Assembly (NCBI GenBank): GCA_050180895.1
Contig: JBFXDS010000002.1
Coordinates: 310,001 to 374,000 of the forward strand
Reading direction: 5' to 3'
Length of the DNA: 64,000 nt
Source of the DNA: JBGPEQ01 sp050180895
Lineage (GTDB): Bacteria; Pseudomonadota; Alphaproteobacteria; Dongiales; Dongiaceae
The position numbers and the translations under genes were made by a program. Below the pieces are notes generated by a model. That model searched no databases. It was given only the letters and a program-made list of their open reading frames with translations, and was not told the origin of the DNA. Shown piece by piece: positions 11,713-19,577 of the stretch; positions within the stretch are counted from its first letter, which is position 1; the number at the start of each line of letters is the position of its first letter.

Positions 11713-11719
11713 GGGCCGC

Positions 11720-12796
11720 ATGAGCCGGGTCGAGGTCGCCCATCTCAGCAAGCACTACGGCCCCGTGGCGGCGCTGGATGAGGTTTCCCTCTCTTTTGCC
11801 GACGGCGAGTTCTTTGGGCTGCTTGGCCCGAGCGGCAGCGGCAAGACGACGATGCTGCGGGCGATTGCTGGTTTCGTCGATCCCGACGCGGGCGACATCG
11901 CCATCGACGGCCGGCCGGTGCGCGACATCCCCGTCCATCGTCGCCAGATCGGCATGGTTTTCCAGAACTATGCATTGTTCCCGCATATGACGGTCTTCGA
12001 GAACGTCGCGTTTGGGCTGACGGTGCGGCGCATGGCCTCGCCCGACGTGAAGGCCCAGGTGACGGCGATGCTCGGCCTCGTCCGGCTGAGCGGCCTCGAG
12101 GAGCGACGGCCGCGGCAGCTCTCGGGCGGGCAGCAGCAGCGCGTCGCCCTGGCGCGGGCGCTGGTCACCAGGCCGCGCGTCCTCCTCCTCGACGAGCCGC
12201 TCGGCGCGCTCGACAAGCGCCTGCGTCAGCAGATGCAGATCGAGTTGAAGCAGATCCAGCGCGAGGTCGGCATCACCACCGTCTTCGTGACTCACGATCA
12301 GGAGGAGGCGCTCACCCTGTCGGATCGCATCGCCATCTTCAACGAGGGGCGGGTGGTCCAGGTCGGCGCGCCGCAGGATGTCTACGAGCGTCCGTCCTCG
12401 GCCTTCGCCGCGAGTTTCCTGGGCGACGCCAATTTCTTCGCCGGCCGCGTCGCGGACGGGGCCGGGAGAGAGGCGGGTGGAGAGATCGCCCTCGATGATG
12501 GCCGCCGTATCGCGACGCACGACCCGCTGCCCTCCGCCGGTACTACAGTCACCATCGCGGTGCGGCCGGAAAAGATGATCATCGAGGTCGCGCCGCTGGA
12601 CGGGATGGCGGCGCCGAACCGCTGGCGCGGCATCGTGCGGCAGTCGGTCTATTCCGGCAGCAGCATCACCTATCGCGTCGATGTCGGGGCGGAGATCATC
12701 GTCTTCGCCCAGAACCAGACGGCGCAGCCGCTGGCACCCGGCACGGCCGTCGGCGTGCGCTGGGACCCGCTGCATTCGGTCCTCGTGCGGATCTGA
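11720..12796 (+). CDS. ABC transporter ATP-binding protein, PotA type
   Basis: The 358-residue ATPase energises the importer encoded just upstream. Walker A is GPSGSGKTTMLRAIAGF, the Q-loop is MVFQNYALFPHMTV, the signature is LSGGQQQRVALARAL, Walker B is VLLLDEPLGALD and the switch histidine is in FVTHDQEEAL. After about residue 240 comes a TOBE-type domain (VRPEKMIIE, then a beta-rich tail), as in PotA-like proteins, consistent with regulation or subunit contacts. The spacing of 7 bp from the permease supports one operon. Confidence 0.92.
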   Translation: MSRVEVAHLSKHYGPVAALDEVSLSFADGEFFGLLGPSGSGKTTMLRAIAGFVDPDAGDIAIDGRPVRDIPVHRRQIGMVFQNYALFPHMTVFENVAFGLTVRRMASPDVKAQVTAMLGLVRLSGLEERRPRQLSGGQQQRVALARALVTRPRVLLLDEPLGALDKRLRQQMQIELKQIQREVGITTVFVTHDQEEALTLSDRIAIFNEGRVVQVGAPQDVYERPSSAFAASFLGDANFFAGRVADGAGREAGGEIALDDGRRIATHDPLPSAGTTVTIAVRPEKMIIEVAPLDGMAAPNRWRGIVRQSVYSGSSITYRVDVGAEIIVFAQNQTAQPLAPGTAVGVRWDPLHSVLVRI

Positions 12797-12798
12797 CT

Positions 12799-13404
12799 AT
12801 GGCCGGCCGCCTGAGCGCCCTGGAAGCGGAGACGCTGCATGTCGTCGTCGACATGCAGCGCCTATTCGCCGAAGCGACCGACTGGCGGGTGCCCGGCTTC
12901 GCGGACATCCTGCCGCCCATCCTGGAGCTGGTCCGCGCCCATCCGCTACACAGTCTGTACACGCGCTTCGTGACTCCGGTCACGGCGGAAGCGGTCACGG
13001 GCGATTGGCAGCGCTTCTATGCGCGTTGGCCCTCCGTCCTGCTCGACCGCATGGACCGCGCCATGCTCGATCTGGTCGAGCCGTTGGACCGCCTCGCGCC
13101 GCCGGAGGCGGTCCTGGACAAGACGGTCTACTCGGCCTTCGCCAGCGCCGCGTTCGTCGCCGCCCTGCAGCGGCGGGATGCGCGGACCCTGGTGCTGACC
13201 GGCGTCGAGACCGACGTGTGCGTCCTGGCGACCGCCCTCGATGCCGTCGACCGCGGCCTGCACGTCGTCATCGCCACGGACGCGGTGGCGAGTTGGTCGC
13301 CGGCCGGGCACCGGGCGGCTCTGGAGGCGATCTACCCCCGCTTCGACCGGCAGGTCGAGCTCGCCGCCATGGGTGAGATCATGGCCGCTTGGCCGGGGGA
13401 TTGA
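12799..13404 (+). CDS. Isochorismatase-like cysteine hydrolase
   Basis: A 201-residue member of the isochorismatase/nicotinamidase superfamily. The expected catalytic triad is visible: Asp in VVVDMQRLF, Lys in VLDKTVYSAF and Cys in GVETDVCVLATALDA. These enzymes hydrolyse amides or related bonds, and members range from nicotinamidase to biuret or carbamoyl hydrolases; this sequence alone does not say which. It starts 2 bp after the ATPase gene and is followed within 3 bp by the glycosidase, so it is probably co-transcribed with the importer and may act on its substrate. Confidence 0.85.
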   Translation: MAGRLSALEAETLHVVVDMQRLFAEATDWRVPGFADILPPILELVRAHPLHSLYTRFVTPVTAEAVTGDWQRFYARWPSVLLDRMDRAMLDLVEPLDRLAPPEAVLDKTVYSAFASAAFVAALQRRDARTLVLTGVETDVCVLATALDAVDRGLHVVIATDAVASWSPAGHRAALEAIYPRFDRQVELAAMGEIMAAWPGD

Positions 13405-13407
13405 GCG

Positions 13408-15657
13408 ATGCCCGAGGCCGACATTCCGCTGCCGCGCGCCTGGAACAGCTGGGACAGCGAGCATCCCGTCGAGATGCAGTTCCTGCCGCTGGGCCTGCGC
13501 CTCACGCCCTGCGCCTACGCCAGCAGCACCAACGGCTTCACCCGCTTCCCGGCCGGCAAGGGCGTCACGCTCGGCCCACGCGCGCTCGACGGCGCCGCGA
13601 TCGACCTCACCCTCGCCCATGCGGGAACCGAGCTGACTGTGCGCTACGACAAGCCCGATTCTCTGACCCTCCGCGGCTGCTGGGAGGCGCGGCATCTGGC
13701 GGAGTGGGGCCTGCGCTTCTGGGTCGTCCTGGTCCTGCGCTGGACGCCGCCGGGCGCGGCCGAAGCCGTCGAATGGGTCTACGATCCGGTGAGCGGCGAG
13801 CTGACGGCGGCCTGGGAATCCCGGGCGGTGACGGTGCGCGGCGAGCGGCTGCCGCTGCTGACGACGTTCCATGACAGCCTCGATGAGCTTCAGCGCGAAT
13901 ACGAGACGAAGGGGTACTTCTGTCTGGACTCGCGCGGCCAGCGCGGCCGCGTCGCGGTGCTGCGCTATCATCTGGAGGAGATGCCGCGCTTCACCTTCGC
14001 CGCATCGGTGGCGGATGACGCGGTTGCCGCCCGAACCCGCGCACATGACGCGCTCGCCGCCGCGCCGGCCGCGCCCAAGCTTCCAGCGCAGAGCGGCCGC
14101 TACGCGGGCGCCCTCGACGCCGTGCGCGACGTGATCGGCTGGAACACGGTGTGGGACGGGGCCAACCGCCGGCCCTACACCAGCCTCAGCCGCAACTGGG
14201 TCTCGCAGAAGTTCGGCGGCTGGGGCGTCTGGCTGAACGACGTGCTCTATCACGGGCTCATGGCCGGGCTGTTCGACGCCGACGTCGCCCGCGAGAACCT
14301 CGCCGCCGTCTTCGCCGGCGCCACGCCTGCCGGCAACCTGCCCTGCCTGCTGACCGGCCGCGACGCCTGGGTGGACCGCTCGCAACCGCCGATCGGCGCC
14401 TTCATCGTCTGGCTGCTGTATCTGCGACTGCGCGACCGCCGCCTCCTCGCCGACAGCTACGGGGTGCTGCTGCGCAACCATGACTGGTGGTGGCGCCTGC
14501 GCGATGGCAACGGCGACGGCCTCGTCGAATATGGCACCTCGCCGGTGGGCGGTGGCCTCTATCGCGGCACCAAGCTCGCCGCCAAGGACGAGTCGAGCAT
14601 GGACAACTCGCCGGTGCATGACGAGGCGACTCTGCGCACCGACGTCTGGACGCTCGACTGCGCCGATGTCGGCCTCAACAGCCTGCTCGCGCTCGACGGC
14701 GAGATGCTTGCCCACATCGCCCGCGCCCTCGGCCATGCCGACGACGCCGAGCGGCTGTCGGCGCGCGCGGCCGCGCTGAAGGCCCGCATCCGCGAGCGCC
14801 TGTGGGACGAGGAGCGCGGCGTCTTCGCCAACCGGCTGTGGTCGGGCCGCTTCACCCGCAGCCTGGCGCCGACCAGCTTCTATCCGCTGCTCGCCGGCGC
14901 CGCCGATCCTGAGCAGGCGCGCCGGCTGCTGCCGCTGCTGACGGACGTGACGAAATTCGGCGGCACCTGGCGGCTGCCCTCCTGCACGCGCGACGATCCG
15001 GCGTTCCGCGACAACGTCTACTGGCGCGGCCGCGTCTGGCCGCCGCTGAACTTCCTGGTCTGGCATGGCCTCCGGCGCTACGGCTTCGACGCCGAGGCCG
15101 CCGACCTCGCCGACAATGGCTATCGCCTCTTCCTCGGCGAGTGGGCACGCCGCAACTGCCCGGAGAACTACAGCGCTGTCACCGGCGAGGCCCTCGACCA
15201 GCCCGACACCGACTCTTTCTACGGCTGGGGCGCGCTGATGCCCTACATGGCCGTGGCCGAGGTCACCGACGTCAGTCCGTGGAACGGTTGGGAGATCGCC
15301 CACGGCGCCGAAGAGGCCGCCGTCGGCCCCCTGCGCATGCCGGCCGGACTCGTGGCCATCAGGTCCGCGGGCGGCTGGATGACGGTCAGCCGCGGCGACG
15401 ACATCCTCCTCGGCGCGACCGTGCCCGGCCGTTACCGGCAGATCGAGCTCGGCGCAAATGCCTACCGCCTGATCCTGCCGCCCGTCCCCGACGATCCGCA
15501 GGCCCGCGAGCTGGCATTCCCCGCCATCGCGCCGGCCCGCGTCCGTGCGGCCAGCCTCGGCGGGAAACCCATCGCGCCCGCGGCTGGGGAGCGCGGCAGC
15601 GTCTTCCGCCTGCCGCCGACGGCCGAACCGCAACCCTTCGAACTGGCGCTGACATGA
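13408..15657 (+). CDS. GH63/MGH1-type glycoside hydrolase
   Basis: A 749-residue cytoplasmic glycosidase (no signal peptide) with an N-terminal beta-sandwich region and an alpha/alpha-barrel from about residue 230. Family-like stretches are GVWLNDVLYHGLMAG, NGDGLVEYG, ESSMDNSPVHDE (the Asp is the probable general acid), DNVYWRGRVWPPLNFLVWHG and ENYSAVTGEALDQPDTDSFYG-like text (Glu is the probable base). The arrangement recalls GH63 enzymes such as YgjK and mannosylglycerate hydrolases; substrate unknown. It overlaps the following kinase gene by 4 bp, suggesting that released sugar is phosphorylated by that kinase. Confidence 0.8.
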   Translation: MPEADIPLPRAWNSWDSEHPVEMQFLPLGLRLTPCAYASSTNGFTRFPAGKGVTLGPRALDGAAIDLTLAHAGTELTVRYDKPDSLTLRGCWEARHLAEWGLRFWVVLVLRWTPPGAAEAVEWVYDPVSGELTAAWESRAVTVRGERLPLLTTFHDSLDELQREYETKGYFCLDSRGQRGRVAVLRYHLEEMPRFTFAASVADDAVAARTRAHDALAAAPAAPKLPAQSGRYAGALDAVRDVIGWNTVWDGANRRPYTSLSRNWVSQKFGGWGVWLNDVLYHGLMAGLFDADVARENLAAVFAGATPAGNLPCLLTGRDAWVDRSQPPIGAFIVWLLYLRLRDRRLLADSYGVLLRNHDWWWRLRDGNGDGLVEYGTSPVGGGLYRGTKLAAKDESSMDNSPVHDEATLRTDVWTLDCADVGLNSLLALDGEMLAHIARALGHADDAERLSARAAALKARIRERLWDEERGVFANRLWSGRFTRSLAPTSFYPLLAGAADPEQARRLLPLLTDVTKFGGTWRLPSCTRDDPAFRDNVYWRGRVWPPLNFLVWHGLRRYGFDAEAADLADNGYRLFLGEWARRNCPENYSAVTGEALDQPDTDSFYGWGALMPYMAVAEVTDVSPWNGWEIAHGAEEAAVGPLRMPAGLVAIRSAGGWMTVSRGDDILLGATVPGRYRQIELGANAYRLILPPVPDDPQARELAFPAIAPARVRAASLGGKPIAPAAGERGSVFRLPPTAEPQPFELALT

Positions 15658-16574
15658 TCCTCGTCTTCGGCTCCATCAACATCGATCTCGTCGTGCCCGT
15701 GGAGCGGCTGCCGGCGCCGGGCGAGACCGTGCTGGGGCCACGCTACACCCTGGTGCCCGGCGGCAAGGGTGCCAACCAGGCGCTGGCCGCGACCCGTGCC
15801 GGGAGCCGGGTCCGCATGATCGGCCGCGTCGGCCATGACGGCTTCGCCGACCTCGCGCTCGCCGAGCTTCAGGCCGCCGGCGTCGATCTCTCGGCGGTGG
15901 CGCGCGATGCGCTGCCCACGGGCTGCGCCCTCATCCCCGTCGACCGCCGGGGCGGCAACCTCATCATCGTCGCCTCCGGCGCCAACGGCGCGGTCGTCGA
16001 GCGGCAGGTCGCCGACGCGCTGCTCGGCCCGGACACCCTCGTCCTGTTGCAGATGGAGGTGCCGCTGGCCGAGAACTGGCGGCTGGTCGAGCGGGCTAAG
16101 GCGCGCGGCGCCCGCGTCGTGCTGAACTGCGCGCCGGCCGCCGCCGTGCCGCGGCCCGTGCTTTCGGCACTCGACGCGCTCATCCTCAACGAGGGAGAGG
16201 CGGATCTCCTCGCCCGCGACCTGTCGCTGGCCGCTGCCGATCCGCGCGCCGCCGGCTGCGCCCTCGCCGCCGCCACGGGCACCACAGTTCTGGTGACGTT
16301 GGGCGGCGCCGGGGCCGTCGCCTTCGCGCGCGACGAAACCTGGACCGTTGGCGTCCTGCCGATCGCGCCCGTCGACACCACGGCCGCCGGCGACGCCTTC
16401 ACCGGCGCCTTCGCCGCCGCGGCCGACGCCGGCGCCGACCTGCCGACGGCGCTGCATCGCGCCGCCGTGGCTGGCGGCCTCGCCTGCACCGCCGCCGGCG
16501 CCCAGCCGAGCCTGCCGACGCGGGCCGCGATCGACGCCCGCCTGCGCGACCTCGCGCCGCCGCGCCGCCTGTGA
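15654..16574 (+). CDS. rbsK: PfkB/ribokinase-family sugar kinase
   Basis: A 306-residue ribokinase-like enzyme that would phosphorylate ribose or a related sugar with ATP. It opens with the ribokinase pattern VFGSINIDLVVPVERLPAPG, followed by VPGGKGANQALAA, and near the end has the PfkB signature PVDTTAAGDAFTGAFAAA with the catalytic Asp in AAGDAF. Length is normal. It overlaps the GH63-like gene (ATGA) and is the last gene of this plus-strand run. Ribokinase is the best guess, but the neighbour glycosidase leaves another sugar possible. Confidence 0.82.
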   Translation: MILVFGSINIDLVVPVERLPAPGETVLGPRYTLVPGGKGANQALAATRAGSRVRMIGRVGHDGFADLALAELQAAGVDLSAVARDALPTGCALIPVDRRGGNLIIVASGANGAVVERQVADALLGPDTLVLLQMEVPLAENWRLVERAKARGARVVLNCAPAAAVPRPVLSALDALILNEGEADLLARDLSLAAADPRAAGCALAAATGTTVLVTLGGAGAVAFARDETWTVGVLPIAPVDTTAAGDAFTGAFAAAADAGADLPTALHRAAVAGGLACTAAGAQPSLPTRAAIDARLRDLAPPRRL

Positions 16575-16575
16575 C

Positions 16576-17466
16576 CTACCGCACCGACTCGCTCCGGCGT
16601 CCCAGCAGCCCCTGCGGCCGCGCCACCAGGACCAGGATGATCAGCGCCAGGGCGATCGCCTCGCGATAGGCGATCAGCCCTTCCGGCAGGAAGGCGCGCA
16701 GCCCGATCTCGATGAAGCCCAGCAGGAAGCCGCCGGCGACCGCGCCGGACAGGCTGCCGAGGCCGCCGACGATGACGGCGATGAACGCCTTCAGCACCGG
16801 CACGAAGCCCATCAGCGGATCGACCGAGCCGCGCTGGGCGATCCAGAACGCGGCCGCGAACCCGGCGAGCAGGCCGGAGATGGCGAAGGCCGCGGCGATC
16901 ACCGCGTTGGCGCGGATGCCCATCAGCCGGGCGACGTCGAAATCGCCGGCCGCCGCGCGCATGGAGATGCCGATGGCGCTGCGCTTGAAGAACAGCGTCA
17001 GCGCGCCGAGCAGCAGGAAGGTGGCGAGGATGGAGACCGACTGGATGGCCCCGAGCTGCAGCCCGCCGACGGTCCAGGCGCCGCCGAGGAAGGACGGGAT
17101 CGGCACCGGCCGGGCACGCGGCGAGATCAGCACCTGGAACGCCACCTGCAGGATGCCGCTGACCGCGAAGCTGGTGAGCAGCAGCGCCGCGGCATTGGCG
17201 CCGCGCACCGGCCGGAAGGCGACGCGCTCCATCGCCACCGCCGCCGCCACCCCGACGGCCACGGCGACGACGAGGCCGAGGCCGAACGGCAGGCTCAGCA
17301 GCAGCACGAGCCACAACCCGTAGCCGGCCAGGGTCATCAGTTCGCCATGGGCGAAATTGATCAGCCCCATCATGCTGAAGACGATGGCCAGCCCGAGCGC
17401 GAGCAGCGCATAGGTGCCGCCCAGGCTGAGCGCGTTCACGAGCTGCTGGATAAGGACGTCCATCAT
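16576..17466 (-). CDS. livH: Branched-chain-type ABC permease LivH
   Basis: A 296-residue integral membrane permease of the LivH family, nearly entirely hydrophobic. It shows the family opening QQLVNALSLGGTYALLALGL, then MMGLINFAHGELMTLAGY, and the cytoplasmic coupling region with AFIAVIVGGLGSLSGAVAGG. Two adjacent ATG codons could start it; AAGG upstream fits the second slightly better. It is the last gene of the minus-strand importer operon, separated from livF by a palindromic repeat. The substrate may be an amide, urea-like compound or amino acid rather than leucine. Confidence 0.92.
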   Translation of the reverse strand: MMDVLIQQLVNALSLGGTYALLALGLAIVFSMMGLINFAHGELMTLAGYGLWLVLLLSLPFGLGLVVAVAVGVAAAVAMERVAFRPVRGANAAALLLTSFAVSGILQVAFQVLISPRARPVPIPSFLGGAWTVGGLQLGAIQSVSILATFLLLGALTLFFKRSAIGISMRAAAGDFDVARLMGIRANAVIAAAFAISGLLAGFAAAFWIAQRGSVDPLMGFVPVLKAFIAVIVGGLGSLSGAVAGGFLLGFIEIGLRAFLPEGLIAYREAIALALIILVLVARPQGLLGRRSESVR

Positions 17467-17510
17467 GCGGCCTTGACGAGAGCAACGTCAGCGACCGACT
17501 TTTTTCCACT

Positions 17511-17602
17511 GTCGTCGCCGGGCTTGACCCGGCGATCCAGGCGCTCATCCGCGGCTCTCGCGGTTGAAGCACGGATGCCCGGGTCAAGCCCGGGCATGAC
17601 AA
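17511..17602. repeat. REP-like palindrome between livF and livH
   Basis: Two inverted GC-rich arms, GCCGGGCTTGACCCGGC on the left and GCCCGGGTCAAGCCCGGGC on the right, enclose a short centre. Each arm is itself a hairpin. The repeat accounts for a spurious reading frame with the text VMPGLDPGI, which is frequent where this widespread alphaproteobacterial repeat is translated. Confidence 0.8.
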
Positions 17603-17649
17603 TAAAGGGGGCTGAGTGAGTCTTGGTCGCTTCGCCCTTGCTCACGCGA

Positions 17650-18363
17650 TCACCCCTCCGCCAGTCCGAGATAGGCGCGCTCGATGCTGGCGGATTGCCG
17701 CAGCGCCGCGGCCGGGCCGGACAGCACCATCTGCCCGCCGGCCAGCACGTAGCCGACGTCGGCGATCTCCAGCGCGCGATCGACGTTCTGCTCCACCAGC
17801 AGGATGGTGCGCCCGAGCCGCCGCAGCTCGGCGATGCGGTCGAAGATGGCGTCGACGACCATCGGCGCCAGGCCGAGCGACGGCTCGTCGAGCAGCAGCA
17901 GCCGCGCCGCCGAGAGCAGCGCCCGGGCCAGCGCCAGTTGCTGCTGCTCGCCGCCCGAAAGGCTGCCCGCCTTCTGCTGCCGCCGCTCCGCCAGCACCGG
18001 GAACAGCTCGAAGATCTGCCGGCGGTCGGCGGCGATCGCCGCGCGGTCGCGCCGCACCGCCGTGCTGGCGATCAGGTTCTCCTCCACCGTGAGGTCGGCG
18101 AACACGCGCCGCCCCTCCGGCACCATGGTCATGCCCAGCCGGACGATGCGCTCCGGCGGCGCGCCGAGAATGGCCGTGCCGTTCAAGGTCACGCGCCCGC
18201 CGGCACCAGGCACCAGCCCCATCAACGCGCGCAGGGTCGAGGACTTGCCGGCGCCGTTCGGCCCGAGCAGGGCGGCGATCTGCCCGGCATCGACGCGGAA
18301 GTCGATGCCGCGCACCGCCTGCACCGGGCCGAACGAGACCCGCAGGCCCTCGACGACCAGCAC
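17650..18363 (-). CDS. livF: Branched-chain-type ABC ATPase LivF
   Basis: A 237-residue ATPase of the LivF family. Walker A is GPNGAGKSSTLRALMGL, followed by the LivF-type VPEGRRVFADLTVEENL, the signature LSGGEQQQLALARAL, Walker B LLLLDEPSLGLAP and the LLVEQNVDRALEIAD segment. It uses GTG as start, 4 bp after the stop of the binding-protein gene. The LivG partner is fused to the permease LivM upstream in the same operon. Confidence 0.92.
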   Translation of the reverse strand: MLVVEGLRVSFGPVQAVRGIDFRVDAGQIAALLGPNGAGKSSTLRALMGLVPGAGGRVTLNGTAILGAPPERIVRLGMTMVPEGRRVFADLTVEENLIASTAVRRDRAAIAADRRQIFELFPVLAERRQQKAGSLSGGEQQQLALARALLSAARLLLLDEPSLGLAPMVVDAIFDRIAELRRLGRTILLVEQNVDRALEIADVGYVLAGGQMVLSGPAAALRQSASIERAYLGLAEG

Positions 18364-18367
18364 GGGA

Positions 18368-19543
18368 TCAGTGCGGCTTCGGCACGTCGGCCGGGTCCGG
18401 CCGCAGCGTCGTCACCAGCACCTTGTTGCCCTTCTCCACGCGCAGCAGCGAGACGTCGCGCAGCGCCACGCGGTCGGTGCTGGCGAAGGTGATCTTGCTG
18501 CCCGTCGCGCCCTCGAAGTCGGTGATCGCCCAGAGCGCGTCGCGGATCGCCGTCCCGTCCGTCGATCCCGCCTTTTCGATGGCCGCCGCCAGCAGCTTCA
18601 CCGATTCATAAGCCGTGGCCAGGAACGGGCTGGTGTCGGTGGTCGCGTCGCCGCCGAACTTGGCGACATAGTCGGCGTAGAGCTTCTCCAGGCTGCCGCC
18701 CGGCGTCGGGAAGCCGGCGGTGGTGAAGATCACGCCTTCGGCCACGTCGCCGAGCGCCAGCGTCGTCGGCGAATCGATGCCGTCGCTGCCCAGGATCGGC
18801 GTCGTCACGCCGGCCGCGCGCAGCTGCCGGATGAAGGCCGGGAAGTCCGGCTCGTAGGCCGAGGTCATGATGACGTCCGGCTGCGGATCCAGGGACTTGA
18901 TGTTGGTGACCTCGGCGCTGAAGTCCTGCTGGCCCAGCGCGTAGGTTCCCCTGGCCAGCACCTTGCCGCCCAGCTTCTCGAACGCCTCGGCGAAGTAGAG
19001 CGGCAGCTTCTCCGTATAGGGCGTGTCCGGCGACAGCAGGATGTAGGCGGTCTTGTAGCCCTGCTCCTGCGCGAACTTTGCCGATACCGCGGCTTGCAGA
19101 TTGTCCGCCGCGAAGGTCTGGAACATGAAGTCGCCGACCGCCGTCACCAGAGTCGGCGTCGAGGCGCAGGGCGCGATCACGGGTATGCCCGCCTGCTGCG
19201 CCGCCTGGCTGAAGGCGATCGCCGGATCGACGTCGCAGGGCGCCAGCAGCGCCGTCACGCCCGCGGCGGCGAACTCGTTGCCGGCGGTGGCCGAGGCCGG
19301 CGTCTCCGAGCGGATGTCCTTGACCTGGAAGTCGATCTTGTACTTGCCGGCGATGCCGCCGGCGGCGTTGATCTCGTCGACCGCGAGCTGCGCGCCGTTG
19401 CGGGTCAGCCCGTCATAATAGGCGAGATAGCCGGTGAGGCCGCCGCCGAAGCCGATGACGATCGTCTCCTGCGCCGCCGCCGGCGCCGCCGTCAATGCCA
19501 GCGCCAGGCCGGCGACGGCATTCGTAAGCAATCTGCGATGCAT
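18368..19543 (-). CDS. livK: Periplasmic branched-chain-type amino acid/amide binding protein
   Basis: A 391-residue type I periplasmic binding protein (LivK/AmiC-like fold). The signal peptide covers residues 1-24 (LALALTAAPAAAQE), and the mature protein starts IVIGFGGGLTGYLAYYDG. GGGAGA lies 6 nt before the ATG. Tandem Rossmann-like lobes follow (VTALLAPCDVDPAIAFSQAA; DVIMTSAYEPDFPAFIRQLR). It sits between the LivM-LivG fusion and livF. The binding site is not diagnostic here; given the neighbouring ligase, oxidase and amidohydrolases, an amine or amide ligand is plausible. Confidence 0.9.
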   Translation of the reverse strand: MHRRLLTNAVAGLALALTAAPAAAQETIVIGFGGGLTGYLAYYDGLTRNGAQLAVDEINAAGGIAGKYKIDFQVKDIRSETPASATAGNEFAAAGVTALLAPCDVDPAIAFSQAAQQAGIPVIAPCASTPTLVTAVGDFMFQTFAADNLQAAVSAKFAQEQGYKTAYILLSPDTPYTEKLPLYFAEAFEKLGGKVLARGTYALGQQDFSAEVTNIKSLDPQPDVIMTSAYEPDFPAFIRQLRAAGVTTPILGSDGIDSPTTLALGDVAEGVIFTTAGFPTPGGSLEKLYADYVAKFGGDATTDTSPFLATAYESVKLLAAAIEKAGSTDGTAIRDALWAITDFEGATGSKITFASTDRVALRDVSLLRVEKGNKVLVTTLRPDPADVPKPH

Positions 19544-19577
19544 GGTCCGTCTCCCTTTCCGTGGTTGGTGTTGTTTC

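Noticed and set aside
17463..17645. Short minus-strand frame between livF and livH with text VMPGLDPGI
   Set aside because: This is the translation of the palindromic repeat found there, a known artefact of such elements.
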